Source: JALHRI01 sp044351685
GTDB lineage: Bacteria; Pseudomonadota; Alphaproteobacteria; Rickettsiales; UBA3002
Length of the DNA stretch: 17,061 nucleotides
Direction: 5' to 3'
NCBI GenBank assembly: GCA_044351685.1
Contig: JBILFK010000024.1
Span: 1 to 17,061, forward strand
Shown: positions 6,247 through 13,937 of the stretch, one piece after another
Layout of the letters: every line of letters begins with the position of its first letter
Position numbering within the stretch: the first letter of the stretch is position 1
Notes under the pieces: model-generated
Database searches by the model: none
The model's input: the letters and a program-made list of their open reading frames with translations, nothing else
What the model was told of the DNA's origin: nothing
Made by a program: the position numbers and the translations under genes

Positions 6247-7805
6247 TGTTTCGCACCGTTCGCAACGCTTCTCGGCTCTTCACCATTGCATGGACATTGG
6301 CGCGCCACGATGCATTATTTGGGCTTGAGGCATTACAGGTTTCACCTATCGTTACGGGCACATGCCGCCTTATCGCGCGTAAAAAAAACAACGAACGCCC
6401 GGGCACGCGCCTTGCCTGTGCACTACAGGCACTGGGGCCCACCTTCATTAAAATTGGCCAGGCGCTCTCAACGCGTGCCGATTTGGTGGGCGAAGATATT
6501 GCCGAAGACCTGACCGAATTGCAGGATCGCCTGCCACCATTCGATTCTGAAATTGCCAAAAAAATGATTGCCGAATCGCTTGGCGCACCTGCAGAAACCT
6601 TGTTTGCCAGCTTTGAAAATGAACCGGTAGCCGCCGCTTCGATTGCGCAGGTGCATTTTGCCGTGACACATGAAGGCAAAGAAGTGGCCGTAAAAATTCT
6701 GCGCCCACACATCCACGAAAAATTCGAGCGCGATGTAGCAATGCTGCGCTGGCTTGCCAAAATGGCGGAAGCCAAACGCCCGCACTGGCGCAAACGCTTT
6801 AAGCCCGTAGCCGTGGTGGAAACCTTTGTAAACACGGTGCGCATCGAGCTGGATTTACGCTACGAAGCCGCCGCCGCCGAAGAATTACGCCATAATGCGC
6901 GCAACGATTCCGATTTTTATGTGCCGGAAGTCTATTGGCCATTCACCGCCGGAAATATCTTAACCACCGAGCGCATACGCGGCTTTCACGCCAGCGATGT
7001 CGCGGGGATGCACGCCGCCGGCATTGATACCAATAAAGTGATGGAACGCGCCGCCGATGCCTTTTTTAATCAGGTATTTCGGGATGGTTTTTTTCATGCC
7101 GATATGCACCCGGGGAATTTATTTGTGTTGCCCGATGGCAGGCTTGCCCCGGTAGATTTTGGTATTATGGGGCGCATCGATCATGCCAGCCAGCTTTACC
7201 TTGCCGAAATTCTCTATGGTTTCCTGAAAGAAGATTACATGCATGTTGCCCGCGTACACCGCGATGCGGGGTATATTCCGCCGCATGTATCACTGGCGCA
7301 ATTCGCGCAGGCCTGTATGGCAGTGGGCAAGCCGATTCTCGGTAAACCACTGAATGAAATTTCGGTCGGGCGGTTGCTGGGGCAGCTGATTCACATTGCC
7401 GATACGTTTGAAATGGAAGTGCAGCCGCATTTGCTGCTGCTGCAAAAAACCATGATGACCGCCGAAGGCGTTGGCCGCGGGCTGAACCCCAACATCAATA
7501 TGTGGAAACTTTCCGAACCGCTTATTGCCGCCTGGGCGAGAAAGAATTTATCGCCGCAAGCTCGTGCACGCGATTACGCACGCGAAGCCTTCGATATTGC
7601 CCGCAACGTGCCACGCGTGCTGCGTGAAACCAAAGAATTACTGGATGAAGTAAAGGCCACCGGCCTGCCCATTTCACAGCTGGCGCTTGGTGAATTGCAA
7701 GCCGAGCGTAACCGGCAGCACCGCAGCATCATGCGCCTCGGTTGGGTGCTGGCGATTCTGTTCGCATGTGTGCTTATCAGCGAAATGTATCTAATACTCG
7801 ACTAG
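6246..7805 (+). CDS. ubiB: UbiB-family atypical kinase of ubiquinone synthesis
   Basis: UbiB (ADCK/ABC1 family) is a membrane-anchored atypical kinase-like ATPase needed for ubiquinone synthesis, thought to help extract or handle quinone intermediates. The 519-residue protein shows the KxGQ motif (K69-Q72) with the following STRADLVGEDIAEDL segment. It also has the alanine-rich loop AAASIAQ at 129-135, the ATP-binding lysine in VAVK (K150), the ELDLRYEAAAAEEL segment, HADMHPGN at 284-291 and the metal-binding DFG at 304-306. A hydrophobic segment at about 498-517 is a C-terminal membrane anchor. The start ATG 6246-6248 overlaps the ubiE stop; a TTG 12 bases upstream keeps the frame open but is less likely. 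Adjacent ubiE supports the role. Confidence 0.96.
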   Translation: MFRTVRNASRLFTIAWTLARHDALFGLEALQVSPIVTGTCRLIARKKNNERPGTRLACALQALGPTFIKIGQALSTRADLVGEDIAEDLTELQDRLPPFDSEIAKKMIAESLGAPAETLFASFENEPVAAASIAQVHFAVTHEGKEVAVKILRPHIHEKFERDVAMLRWLAKMAEAKRPHWRKRFKPVAVVETFVNTVRIELDLRYEAAAAEELRHNARNDSDFYVPEVYWPFTAGNILTTERIRGFHASDVAGMHAAGIDTNKVMERAADAFFNQVFRDGFFHADMHPGNLFVLPDGRLAPVDFGIMGRIDHASQLYLAEILYGFLKEDYMHVARVHRDAGYIPPHVSLAQFAQACMAVGKPILGKPLNEISVGRLLGQLIHIADTFEMEVQPHLLLLQKTMMTAEGVGRGLNPNINMWKLSEPLIAAWARKNLSPQARARDYAREAFDIARNVPRVLRETKELLDEVKATGLPISQLALGELQAERNRQHRSIMRLGWVLAILFACVLISEMYLILD

Positions 7806-7823
7806 CAGTGAAAATCGCACTAT

Positions 7824-9050
7824 ATGGCAGCTATGGTGCAGCCTTCTTCGATATTGCTGATAATCAGCGGCAGTGTAGCCAGCTATAAATCGCTGGAACT
7901 CATTCGCAGGCTTGGCGAACGCGGCGTGCGCGTTTCCAGCATTCTTACCAAAGGCGGCGCTGAATTTATTACCCCCATGGCGGTTTCCAGCTTAAGCGGC
8001 ACACAAACCTACACCGATTTATTTTCGCTGACCGATGAAATCGAAATGGGACATATCGAACTTTCGCGCAGCGCCGATATGGTGCTGGTAGCCCCTGCCA
8101 GCGCCAATATTCTTGCTAAAATGGCTGCCGGTATCGCCGATGATTTAGCCACCACGGCACTGCTTGCCACCAATAAACCGGTGTTCGTGGCCCCCGCCAT
8201 GAATGTAAAAATGTGGGAACATGCCGCCACCAAGCGTAACATCGCGCAACTGGTGCGTGATGGTGTGAACATCATTATGCCCACCGAGGGCGCCATGGCA
8301 TGCGGCGAATTCGGGGTTGGCCGCATGGCCGAACTAGATACGATTATTGCGCATATTTTCGCGAGCAAAACGCACGCTGCGCCCCTCAAAGGCAAACATG
8401 CGATTGTCACTGCTGGCCCCACGCATGAACCGGTGGATCCGGTACGGTTTCTTGGCAACCATGCTTCGGGCAAACAAGGCTATGCGATTGCCGCCAGCCT
8501 TGCAGCAGCAGGCGCAAATGTCACGCTTATCACCGGCCCCACCACACTTGCCACGCCAGCCGGTGTAACACGTGTGGAAGCCCACACGGCCGAAGCGATG
8601 TATGATGCCACCATGCAGGCCCTACCTGCCGATATTTTTGTGGGAACCGCCGCCGTTGCTGATTGGCGCATGGCGCATATTTCACCGCTGAAAATTAAAA
8701 AGCATGGTAAAATAAGCAAACTCACGCTCGAACTGGTGCCCACGCGTGATATTTTGCACGCGGTTGCCACTCACAAAAAACGCCCTCCATTGGTGATTGG
8801 GTTTGCCGCTGAAACCGATAATGTAAGCGCCAACGCCAGCAAAAAACGTGTTGAAAAAAATTGCGATTGGCTGCTTGCTAATGATGTTTCCGAAGGTAAA
8901 GTTTTTGGTGCAGATACCAACGAAATTCATATGTTCACCGCCACGGGCGAAACGGTATGGCCACATATGCACAAAGATGCGGTGGCACAAAAATTAGTCG
9001 AAGAAATTATTCAGCACATCACGTCTAACCCTAAAAGGAAATCTGCATGA
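7824..9050 (+). CDS. coaBC: Bifunctional phosphopantothenoylcysteine synthetase/decarboxylase CoaBC
   Basis: CoaBC joins cysteine to 4'-phosphopantothenate (CoaB, CTP-dependent) and decarboxylates the product (CoaC, FMN-dependent) to give 4'-phosphopantetheine for CoA. The 408-residue protein has both halves. CoaC covers about 1-182, with catalytic His77 in MGHIEL, the FMN-binding PASANIL, PAMNVKMW at 124-131 and the clamp MACGEFGVGRM with Cys160. CoaB starts near 188 with AIVTAGPTHEPVDPVRFLGN, has ITGPT, and has the KIKK motif beginning at Lys290. No convincing ribosome binding site precedes ATG 7824; an ATG three codons later is equally possible. The gap from ubiB is 18 bases. Its end overlaps dut by four bases (ATGA). 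Confidence 0.97.
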   Translation: MAAMVQPSSILLIISGSVASYKSLELIRRLGERGVRVSSILTKGGAEFITPMAVSSLSGTQTYTDLFSLTDEIEMGHIELSRSADMVLVAPASANILAKMAAGIADDLATTALLATNKPVFVAPAMNVKMWEHAATKRNIAQLVRDGVNIIMPTEGAMACGEFGVGRMAELDTIIAHIFASKTHAAPLKGKHAIVTAGPTHEPVDPVRFLGNHASGKQGYAIAASLAAAGANVTLITGPTTLATPAGVTRVEAHTAEAMYDATMQALPADIFVGTAAVADWRMAHISPLKIKKHGKISKLTLELVPTRDILHAVATHKKRPPLVIGFAAETDNVSANASKKRVEKNCDWLLANDVSEGKVFGADTNEIHMFTATGETVWPHMHKDAVAQKLVEEIIQHITSNPKRKSA

Positions 9051-9499
9051 GCGTTACTGTTTCCATTACCCGCTTGCCGCACGGCAAAGACCTACCACTC
9101 CCCGCTTACGCCACCGAGCAAAGTGCCGGCATGGATTTGCAAGCCGCTATTGATGCGCCAATTATGCTCGCACCGGGCGAACGCAAACTGATACCTACCG
9201 GCCTGGCGATTGCCCTGCCCGATGGCTACGAAGCGCAAATTCGCCCGCGCTCGGGCCTTGCGCTTAAACATGGTATTGGGTTGGTGAACAGCCCCGGCAC
9301 GATCGATGCCGATTATCGCGGCGAAATTGGCATTATTATGGTGAATTATGGGCAGGAGCCATTTGTGATTGAACGTGGCATGCGTATCGCGCAAATGGTG
9401 ATTGCGGCCTATAGCCGCGCCACATTTTCAGAAGTGATTGAATTGCCAAACTCTGCACGCGGTGCAGGTGGCTTTGGCTCGACCGGAACGAAAGGATAA
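9047..9499 (+). CDS. dut: Deoxyuridine 5'-triphosphate nucleotidohydrolase (dUTPase)
   Basis: Dut hydrolyses dUTP to dUMP and pyrophosphate, which keeps uracil out of DNA and feeds dTMP synthesis. The 150-residue product carries all five trimeric dUTPase motifs: SAGMDL (26-31), RPRSGLA (66-72), GTIDADYRGE (84-93, with the uracil-site Tyr90), RIAQMVI (113-119) and the glycine-rich C-terminal RGAGGFGSTG (138-147). It overlaps the end of coaBC by four bases, and AAAAGGA lies just upstream of its ATG. The coaBC-dut pairing is common in Proteobacteria (known as dfp-dut). Confidence 0.98.
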   Translation: MSVTVSITRLPHGKDLPLPAYATEQSAGMDLQAAIDAPIMLAPGERKLIPTGLAIALPDGYEAQIRPRSGLALKHGIGLVNSPGTIDADYRGEIGIIMVNYGQEPFVIERGMRIAQMVIAAYSRATFSEVIELPNSARGAGGFGSTGTKG

Positions 9500-9503
9500 T
9501 ACC

Positions 9504-10472
9504 ATGCGTAAATCATCCGAACATTTAAGCCCACCGCGTGGGCGTATCTATGAAAATATTCTGGAAACCATTGGTTCCACACCATTGGTACGTCTGAACA
9601 GACTCGCCGAGTCGTATGGCGCGAAAGCAACCGTGCTGGCAAAACTCGAATTTTTTAACCCACTATCCTCCGTGAAAGATCGGATAGCACTCGGCATGAT
9701 CGAAGCCGCTGAAGCCGAAGGCATTATCAATCAGGATTCTGTGCTGGTCGAACCTACCTCTGGCAATACCGGCATTGCACTCGCATTCGTGTGCGCGGCC
9801 AAAGGCTATAAGCTGGTGCTTACCATGCCGGAAAGCATGTCGATCGAACGCCGTAAAATGCTGAAAATTCTTGGTGCCGAATTAGAACTGACGCCTGCGG
9901 CAAAAGGCATGCGCGGCGCTATTGAGAAAGCCGAAGAAATTATCGCCTCGAATCCCAAAGCCGTGATGCTACAGCAGTTTAAAAACCTTGCTAATCCCGC
10001 CATTCACATCAAAACCACCGCGCGCGAAATCTGGGAAGATACTGCAGGTGCGGTTGATGTATTTATCACCGGGGTTGGCACTGGCGGCACCGTAACCGGT
10101 GTGGGCCAAGCGCTGAAAGAGAAAAAGCCTGCCGTGCGCATTATTGCCGTTGAGCCTGCCGAAAGCCCGGTACTTTCCGGCGGCAATCCGGGGCCGCATA
10201 AAATTCAGGGGATTGGCGCAGGGTTTGTGCCGGATGTTTTGAAGCGCGATGTGATTGATGAAGTGGTTACCGTGAGCAGTGCTGATGCAATGGCAACCGC
10301 TCGTAAAGCCGCCATGATGGAAGGCATGCCGGTAGGTATTTCTTCGGGCGCGACATTACACGCCGCGCTCACCGTTGCTGCACGCCCGGAAATGGCTGGT
10401 AAAACGATTGTAGTGATTGTGGCATCGCCGGCCGAGCGTTACATCAGCACGGATTTATTTGCTGATCTTTAA
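9504..10472 (+). CDS. cysK: Cysteine synthase A (O-acetylserine sulfhydrylase)
   Basis: CysK is a PLP enzyme of the beta-family that replaces the acetyl group of O-acetylserine with sulfide to make cysteine. The 322-residue protein has ETIGSTPLVRL near residue 21 and the PLP lysine K58 in SSVKDR. It also has the substrate loop TSGNTG at 85-90, the phosphate-binding glycine loop GVGTGGT at 190-196, and the later PVGISSGA motif. The ATG at 9504 is chosen because it follows AAAGGA closely and gives the normal N-terminus; the open frame reaching back into dut is not used. It follows dut after four bases and shares one base (TAATG) with the next gene. Cystathionine beta-synthase-like or CysM-like substrate use cannot be excluded from sequence alone, but length and motifs fit CysK best. 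Confidence 0.93.
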   Translation: MRKSSEHLSPPRGRIYENILETIGSTPLVRLNRLAESYGAKATVLAKLEFFNPLSSVKDRIALGMIEAAEAEGIINQDSVLVEPTSGNTGIALAFVCAAKGYKLVLTMPESMSIERRKMLKILGAELELTPAAKGMRGAIEKAEEIIASNPKAVMLQQFKNLANPAIHIKTTAREIWEDTAGAVDVFITGVGTGGTVTGVGQALKEKKPAVRIIAVEPAESPVLSGGNPGPHKIQGIGAGFVPDVLKRDVIDEVVTVSSADAMATARKAAMMEGMPVGISSGATLHAALTVAARPEMAGKTIVVIVASPAERYISTDLFADL

Positions 10473-11275
10473 TGGCTGATGCACTCGAGTTTCAGCGCCG
10501 CTACATTCGGCAAACCATGCTACCCGAAATCGGCGAAGCGGGCCAACAGCGGCTGGCAGATAGCCGTGTGCTGGTGGTGGGTGCTGGCGGGCTTGGCTCG
10601 GCGGTGCTTAGCTACCTTGCAGCCGCGGGAATTGGCACACTTGGCGTGATTGACCATGACCGCGTGGAACTTTCCAATCTGAATCGGCAGATACTGCACG
10701 AAACCGCTGATATTGGCCGCCTGAAAGTGGAATCTGCGCGTGACCGCATCGAAGAAATTGCGCCCGATTGTCACGTAGAAATTTTTCCCTACGCCATCGA
10801 CAGCAGCAACGCGGAAACACTGATTGCAAAATTCGATATAGTAGCCGATGGCTGCGATAGTTTTGCCTCGCGCTTTGCTATCAATGCCGCCTGCGTCGCA
10901 CAAAAAAAACCTTTGGTAAGTGCGGCGATTGCGGGCTGGCATGGCCAGCTTACCAGCATCGACATTGCGCGTGCCACCCCATGCTATGCGTGTTTTGTGC
11001 ACCCGGAAGCACCCGAAGCCAATAGCTGTCGTGAATCAGGCATTGTGGGGCCACTAGCAGGTGTTATGGGCAGTATGCAGGCCTTGGAAGTTTTGCATAT
11101 GGCGCTGGGCACACCAGCACTGCTAGGCAAATTGCTACGTTTTAATGGAAAAAACTATACCCAGCGTATCAGCGATCTGCAGCACGATGCGGCGTGCCGC
11201 GTATGCGCTACGAAACCTCTTCCAGCAACACACGATCGGGTGGTTGATGGCCATCGAGAAACGACTGGATATTAA
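10472..11275 (+). CDS. ThiF/MoeB/HesA-family E1-like adenylyltransferase
   Basis: Members adenylate the C-terminal glycine of small ubiquitin-like sulfur carriers (MoaD, ThiS and relatives) before thiocarboxylate formation in molybdopterin, thiamine or cysteine synthesis. The 267-residue protein has the nucleotide-binding GAGGLGS at 37-43, followed by the DHDRVELSNLNRQ segment at 61-73, all typical. Zinc cysteines are at 171/174 (CYAC) and 242/245 (CRVC), and there is a likely transfer cysteine Cys186 in the SCRESGIVGPL loop. There is no fused rhodanese domain, unlike MoeZ-type proteins. It starts on the base where cysK stops, so the two are probably coupled. Its last 22 or so codons overlap the opposing dehydrogenase gene. 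No MoaD or ThiS gene is in the window, so MoeB versus ThiF cannot be decided. Confidence 0.9.
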   Translation: MADALEFQRRYIRQTMLPEIGEAGQQRLADSRVLVVGAGGLGSAVLSYLAAAGIGTLGVIDHDRVELSNLNRQILHETADIGRLKVESARDRIEEIAPDCHVEIFPYAIDSSNAETLIAKFDIVADGCDSFASRFAINAACVAQKKPLVSAAIAGWHGQLTSIDIARATPCYACFVHPEAPEANSCRESGIVGPLAGVMGSMQALEVLHMALGTPALLGKLLRFNGKNYTQRISDLQHDAACRVCATKPLPATHDRVVDGHRETTGY

Positions 11276-12197
11276 TAATCACCCGCTCGCCCATTTCGTG
11301 CCGCGATTCGAGCGTGGCTGAACTGATATGCGGTAGCAACACCACGTTTGGCAGAGCTTTCAATGCTTCTGGTACGGCGGGTGCATGTTCAAATACATCC
11401 AACCCGGCACCCGCGATACGCCCAGTCTGCAAGGCTTCTATCAATGCCGATTCATGCACCAATGCACCGCGTGCGGTGTTGATAAGATACGCCGTTGGCT
11501 TCATCAGCGCCAAACGTTGCGCATTCATCAGGTGATGTGTTTCGCTGGTATGCGGGCAATGCAGCGTTAAAAAATCGAGCGATGGCAGCATCGCATCGAG
11601 CGATGGCACATACGTCACGCCCAGCTCTTTTTCCACCGTTTCATGCAGGCGTTGCCGCTGATAATACTGCACATGCAGGCCAAACCCGCGCGCGCGCCGC
11701 GCAACAGCTTGCCCTATGCGCCCCAACCCCACAATTCCCAATGTTTTACCCGCAACGCGGTGCCCTAGCATGTAGTTAGGGTTCCAGCCCTGCCATGTAT
11801 TCTGGCGAATCGCCTGTGCGGCTTCGCCTAGGCGGCGTGGCACTGCCAGCAATAACGCCAGCGTTACATCGGCGGTGTCTTCGGTAAGCACGCTTGGGGT
11901 ATTGCTTACGCGAATTTTTTGGGCTTTGGCATAGGCCACATCGATATGATCCACGCCGGCACCAAAATTGGCAATCAGCCCGCAGGTCGGGGCGAGCGCG
12001 TCAATGGTTGCGGCATCTACACTATCTCCAAGCGTGCATACCAAAATACGGCAACCCTGAACACGTGCTCGCAGCGCATCGGCGGTAAGCGGGGCGTCGC
12101 TATCATGGTAATCCAATGCCGGAAATAACGCATGCATGCGCGCAATGGTAGCGGCGGGTAAGCGGCGGGTAATAACAATGCGTGCGTGTTGCGTCAT
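11208..12197 (-). CDS. D-2-hydroxyacid dehydrogenase (glyoxylate/hydroxypyruvate reductase-like)
   Basis: This family reduces 2-keto acids to D-2-hydroxyacids with NAD(P)H, for example glyoxylate to glycolate or hydroxypyruvate to D-glycerate. The 329-residue protein has NFGAGVDHID at 77-86 and the Rossmann motif GLGRIG at 157-162. It has the catalytic triad Arg243 (NTARGALV), Glu270 (DVFEHAP) and His290 (LPHISSAT). The start ATG 12195-12197 is preferred over ATG 12207-12209 because a promoter-like sequence on this strand predicts transcription starting near 12203. No start has a clear Shine-Dalgarno sequence. It diverges from the SH3 gene and its 3' end overlaps the E1-like gene by 68 bases. 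The exact substrate is not readable; glyoxylate/hydroxypyruvate is the best guess from resemblance. Confidence 0.92.
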   Translation of the reverse strand: MTQHARIVITRRLPAATIARMHALFPALDYHDSDAPLTADALRARVQGCRILVCTLGDSVDAATIDALAPTCGLIANFGAGVDHIDVAYAKAQKIRVSNTPSVLTEDTADVTLALLLAVPRRLGEAAQAIRQNTWQGWNPNYMLGHRVAGKTLGIVGLGRIGQAVARRARGFGLHVQYYQRQRLHETVEKELGVTYVPSLDAMLPSLDFLTLHCPHTSETHHLMNAQRLALMKPTAYLINTARGALVHESALIEALQTGRIAGAGLDVFEHAPAVPEALKALPNVVLLPHISSATLESRHEMGERVIINIQSFLDGHQPPDRVLLEEVS

Positions 12198-12217
12198 ACG
12201 AATCGCCATTGTATAGA
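12189..12217 (+). promoter_or_regulatory. Promoter candidate for the SH3-domain gene (leaderless)
   Basis: TTGCGT (12189-12194) and TATAGA (12212-12217) are exactly 17 bases apart. Standard spacing puts the transcription start at about 12224, which is the A of the SH3 gene's ATG, so the mRNA would be leaderless. The lack of a strong Shine-Dalgarno sequence fits. The hexamers match the consensus at three and four of six positions. Confidence 0.45.
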
Positions 12218-12238
12218 AGCACAATGAAGTATCTGCAA
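12210..12238 (-). promoter_or_regulatory. Promoter candidate for the dehydrogenase gene
   Basis: On the minus strand TTGCAG (12233-12238) and TATACA (12210-12215) are exactly 17 bases apart. The predicted start of transcription is near 12203, six bases before ATG 12195-12197. Its -10 element overlaps the -10 of the opposing promoter by four bases, so only one polymerase could occupy the site at a time. The -35 lies inside the first codons of the SH3 gene. Confidence 0.45.
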
Positions 12239-12733
12239 TCACTCTTCGTGGTACTCCTTGGCACATGGGTTAGCCTTGCAGGCGCACGTGCACAGGATGC
12301 CTCTATCTTGAACCCTTCGGGCTTGCCCGTTCCGCGCTTTGTTTCGCTCAAATCGGCCGAAGTGAATATGCGCGTAGGCCCCGGCGAGCGCTACCCAATT
12401 CGCTGGGTATATCAGCGTGCCAGTTACCCGGTCGAGATTATCGAGGAATTCGCGCACTGGCGTAAAGTGCGCGATTTTGAAGGCACCAGCGGCTGGGTAC
12501 ACAAAAACCTGCTTACAGGTAGCCGCTCGGCATTAGTGCTTGATAAGCGACAAAATCTCTATGTCGTGCCTGATGCCACCTCACGCGTGATCATGCGCGC
12601 AGAAGCGATGGTAGTAGGCAAAGTGATGCAATGCTTGCCCGATTGGTGCGAAATGAAAATCGCCGAACGTCGCGGCTGGATTCGCAAAGCCGATATCTGG
12701 GGAATTAAGCGCGAAGAAGTGTTTGAAGAATAA
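12224..12733 (+). CDS. Secreted bacterial SH3-domain protein
   Basis: Bacterial SH3 domains usually bind peptidoglycan or other envelope components. The 169-residue product begins with a clear Sec signal peptide: Lys2, a hydrophobic core from about 5 to 20, then AGARA with probable cleavage near residue 23, so it is exported. The mature part has two SH3-like units. The first, at about residues 40-95, has the VNMRVGPGERYPI motif and a GWVHKNLL end. The second, at about 105-160, has LYVVPDATSRVI and ends GWIRKADIWGI. No lipobox and no catalytic domain are seen. The ATG at 12224 is chosen because the signal peptide starts there; the open frame upstream begins at a GTG inside the opposing gene. 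The next gene starts seven bases after its stop, so they are probably co-transcribed. Confidence 0.85.
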   Translation: MKYLQSLFVVLLGTWVSLAGARAQDASILNPSGLPVPRFVSLKSAEVNMRVGPGERYPIRWVYQRASYPVEIIEEFAHWRKVRDFEGTSGWVHKNLLTGSRSALVLDKRQNLYVVPDATSRVIMRAEAMVVGKVMQCLPDWCEMKIAERRGWIRKADIWGIKREEVFEE

Positions 12734-12740
12734 CACGCCA

Positions 12741-13937
12741 ATGGCGCATTACACCATCACATCGCCCGACTATAACGCCAAACAAGCCGCCGACCCCGTG
12801 CAGGCTTCGCAAACCATGACTATCACCCATGTGGAAAAAATTCGCAATGCAGGCACCAGCACTGCTGCATGGGAAATCACGCTTCAGCCTTCTCAGCCAT
12901 TACCGTACGATGCACGCGTGCAAGCCGGCATGCAAATCGCTCTCTATCCGCAAAATAGCGATGAGCGAGTAACGCAGGTTCTGCGATGCCTAAAAAAAGT
13001 GCCTATCAGCAAAATTCAAGCAAGCATTCCCAAGCGTGATGGCATTGCATACGAGAAAATAGACATGCCACCCAAGCAAGTGCTGGCACATACGGTTGAT
13101 CTCACCTACCCAAGCGATCCGTTGCTTGCCACCTGCGGTATCTATCGCACATCATCGCCGCGCGAGCTGTGGGATATGTCTATCGACGATTTCCTTGCGC
13201 AACACGCCATCAGCTTTGATACGCTGGTTGCCTGTCAGCCACCGCTTGCCAACCGCAAATACACGCCTTCGGATATTAACCCGCAGAAAAACGAAATACG
13301 CATCATGGTATCGGAAGTTACCCACGGTAACCATCACGGCACTTCAACGGGATATTTAGCGGATTTAGCGCAGCAATTTCTCGATACCAATACCCCCCAA
13401 AAACTTCAGGGATTTCTGGATTTACGCAAGCACAAGCTGCCCTACCATCAAAAGCAGGAACATCCGGCTATCCTGCTTTCAACAGGCGTAGGCGTGGCCC
13501 CTCACCTTGCGTGGCTTAGGCAGGAAGCACGCGCGGGGCACACGCCCAATGTCGCCATGATGCTTGCGGGTGGGCGCAGCCAAGCTGACGCATTACGCAG
13601 CGATGAAATTAAAACATTATTGGGTGCACAGACGTCGAACTATCATTATGTCGCTTCTCCCAAACACGTGCAGGATACCTTGAGCGAGCAACGAGAAACG
13701 TTTTGGAATATGCTGACCAACCACCGTGCCACGATGTATGTATGTGGGCTTGAAGCCATGAGGCACGATGTAGAAACGACACTCAAAACCATTGCCACAG
13801 AACATGGGCGCGATGGCGAGGCGTTTCTTGCGGAATTAAAAGCCAATAAGCAGTTTTTTGAATCGACCTCGGCGCCCGATAGGTTTTACACCAAATGGCA
13901 TGCCGCGCAGGGTGAGAACGGTGTTATTGCGCGCTAA
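12741..13937 (+). CDS. Stand-alone CPR/CysJ-type FAD-NAD(P)H reductase without flavodoxin domain
   Basis: The 398-residue protein resembles the FAD and NADPH half of diflavin reductases (cytochrome P450 reductase, CysJ). The FAD domain, about 25-235, includes the QAGMQIALYPQN segment at 61-72. It also has RKYT at 172-175 in place of the RxYS flavin motif, and GTSTGYL at 200-206 in place of GVCSxYL. The nucleotide domain, about 240-385, has STGVGVAP at 247-254 (family GxGTGIAP), GGRS at 278-280 and after, KHVQ at 308-311 and VCGLEAM at 334-340. The end, QFFESTSAPDRFYTKW, has aromatic residues where the family stacks one on FAD, followed by a 12-residue tail. There is no signal peptide or N-terminal flavodoxin. 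The electron acceptor is unknown. Start ATG 12741 is chosen over a TTG upstream. The 3' end overlaps irr by four bases. Confidence 0.75.
   Translation: MAHYTITSPDYNAKQAADPVQASQTMTITHVEKIRNAGTSTAAWEITLQPSQPLPYDARVQAGMQIALYPQNSDERVTQVLRCLKKVPISKIQASIPKRDGIAYEKIDMPPKQVLAHTVDLTYPSDPLLATCGIYRTSSPRELWDMSIDDFLAQHAISFDTLVACQPPLANRKYTPSDINPQKNEIRIMVSEVTHGNHHGTSTGYLADLAQQFLDTNTPQKLQGFLDLRKHKLPYHQKQEHPAILLSTGVGVAPHLAWLRQEARAGHTPNVAMMLAGGRSQADALRSDEIKTLLGAQTSNYHYVASPKHVQDTLSEQRETFWNMLTNHRATMYVCGLEAMRHDVETTLKTIATEHGRDGEAFLAELKANKQFFESTSAPDRFYTKWHAAQGENGVIAR

Noticed and set aside
6179..6844. Open frame of 221 codons on the minus strand inside ubiB
   Set aside because: It lies opposite strongly conserved UbiB motifs (KxGQ region and alanine-rich loop) and shows no family resemblance of its own.
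9438..9503. Longer start for CysK inside the end of dut
   Set aside because: The extra residues are not part of the family N-terminus, and the ATG at 9504 has a well-placed AAAGGA.
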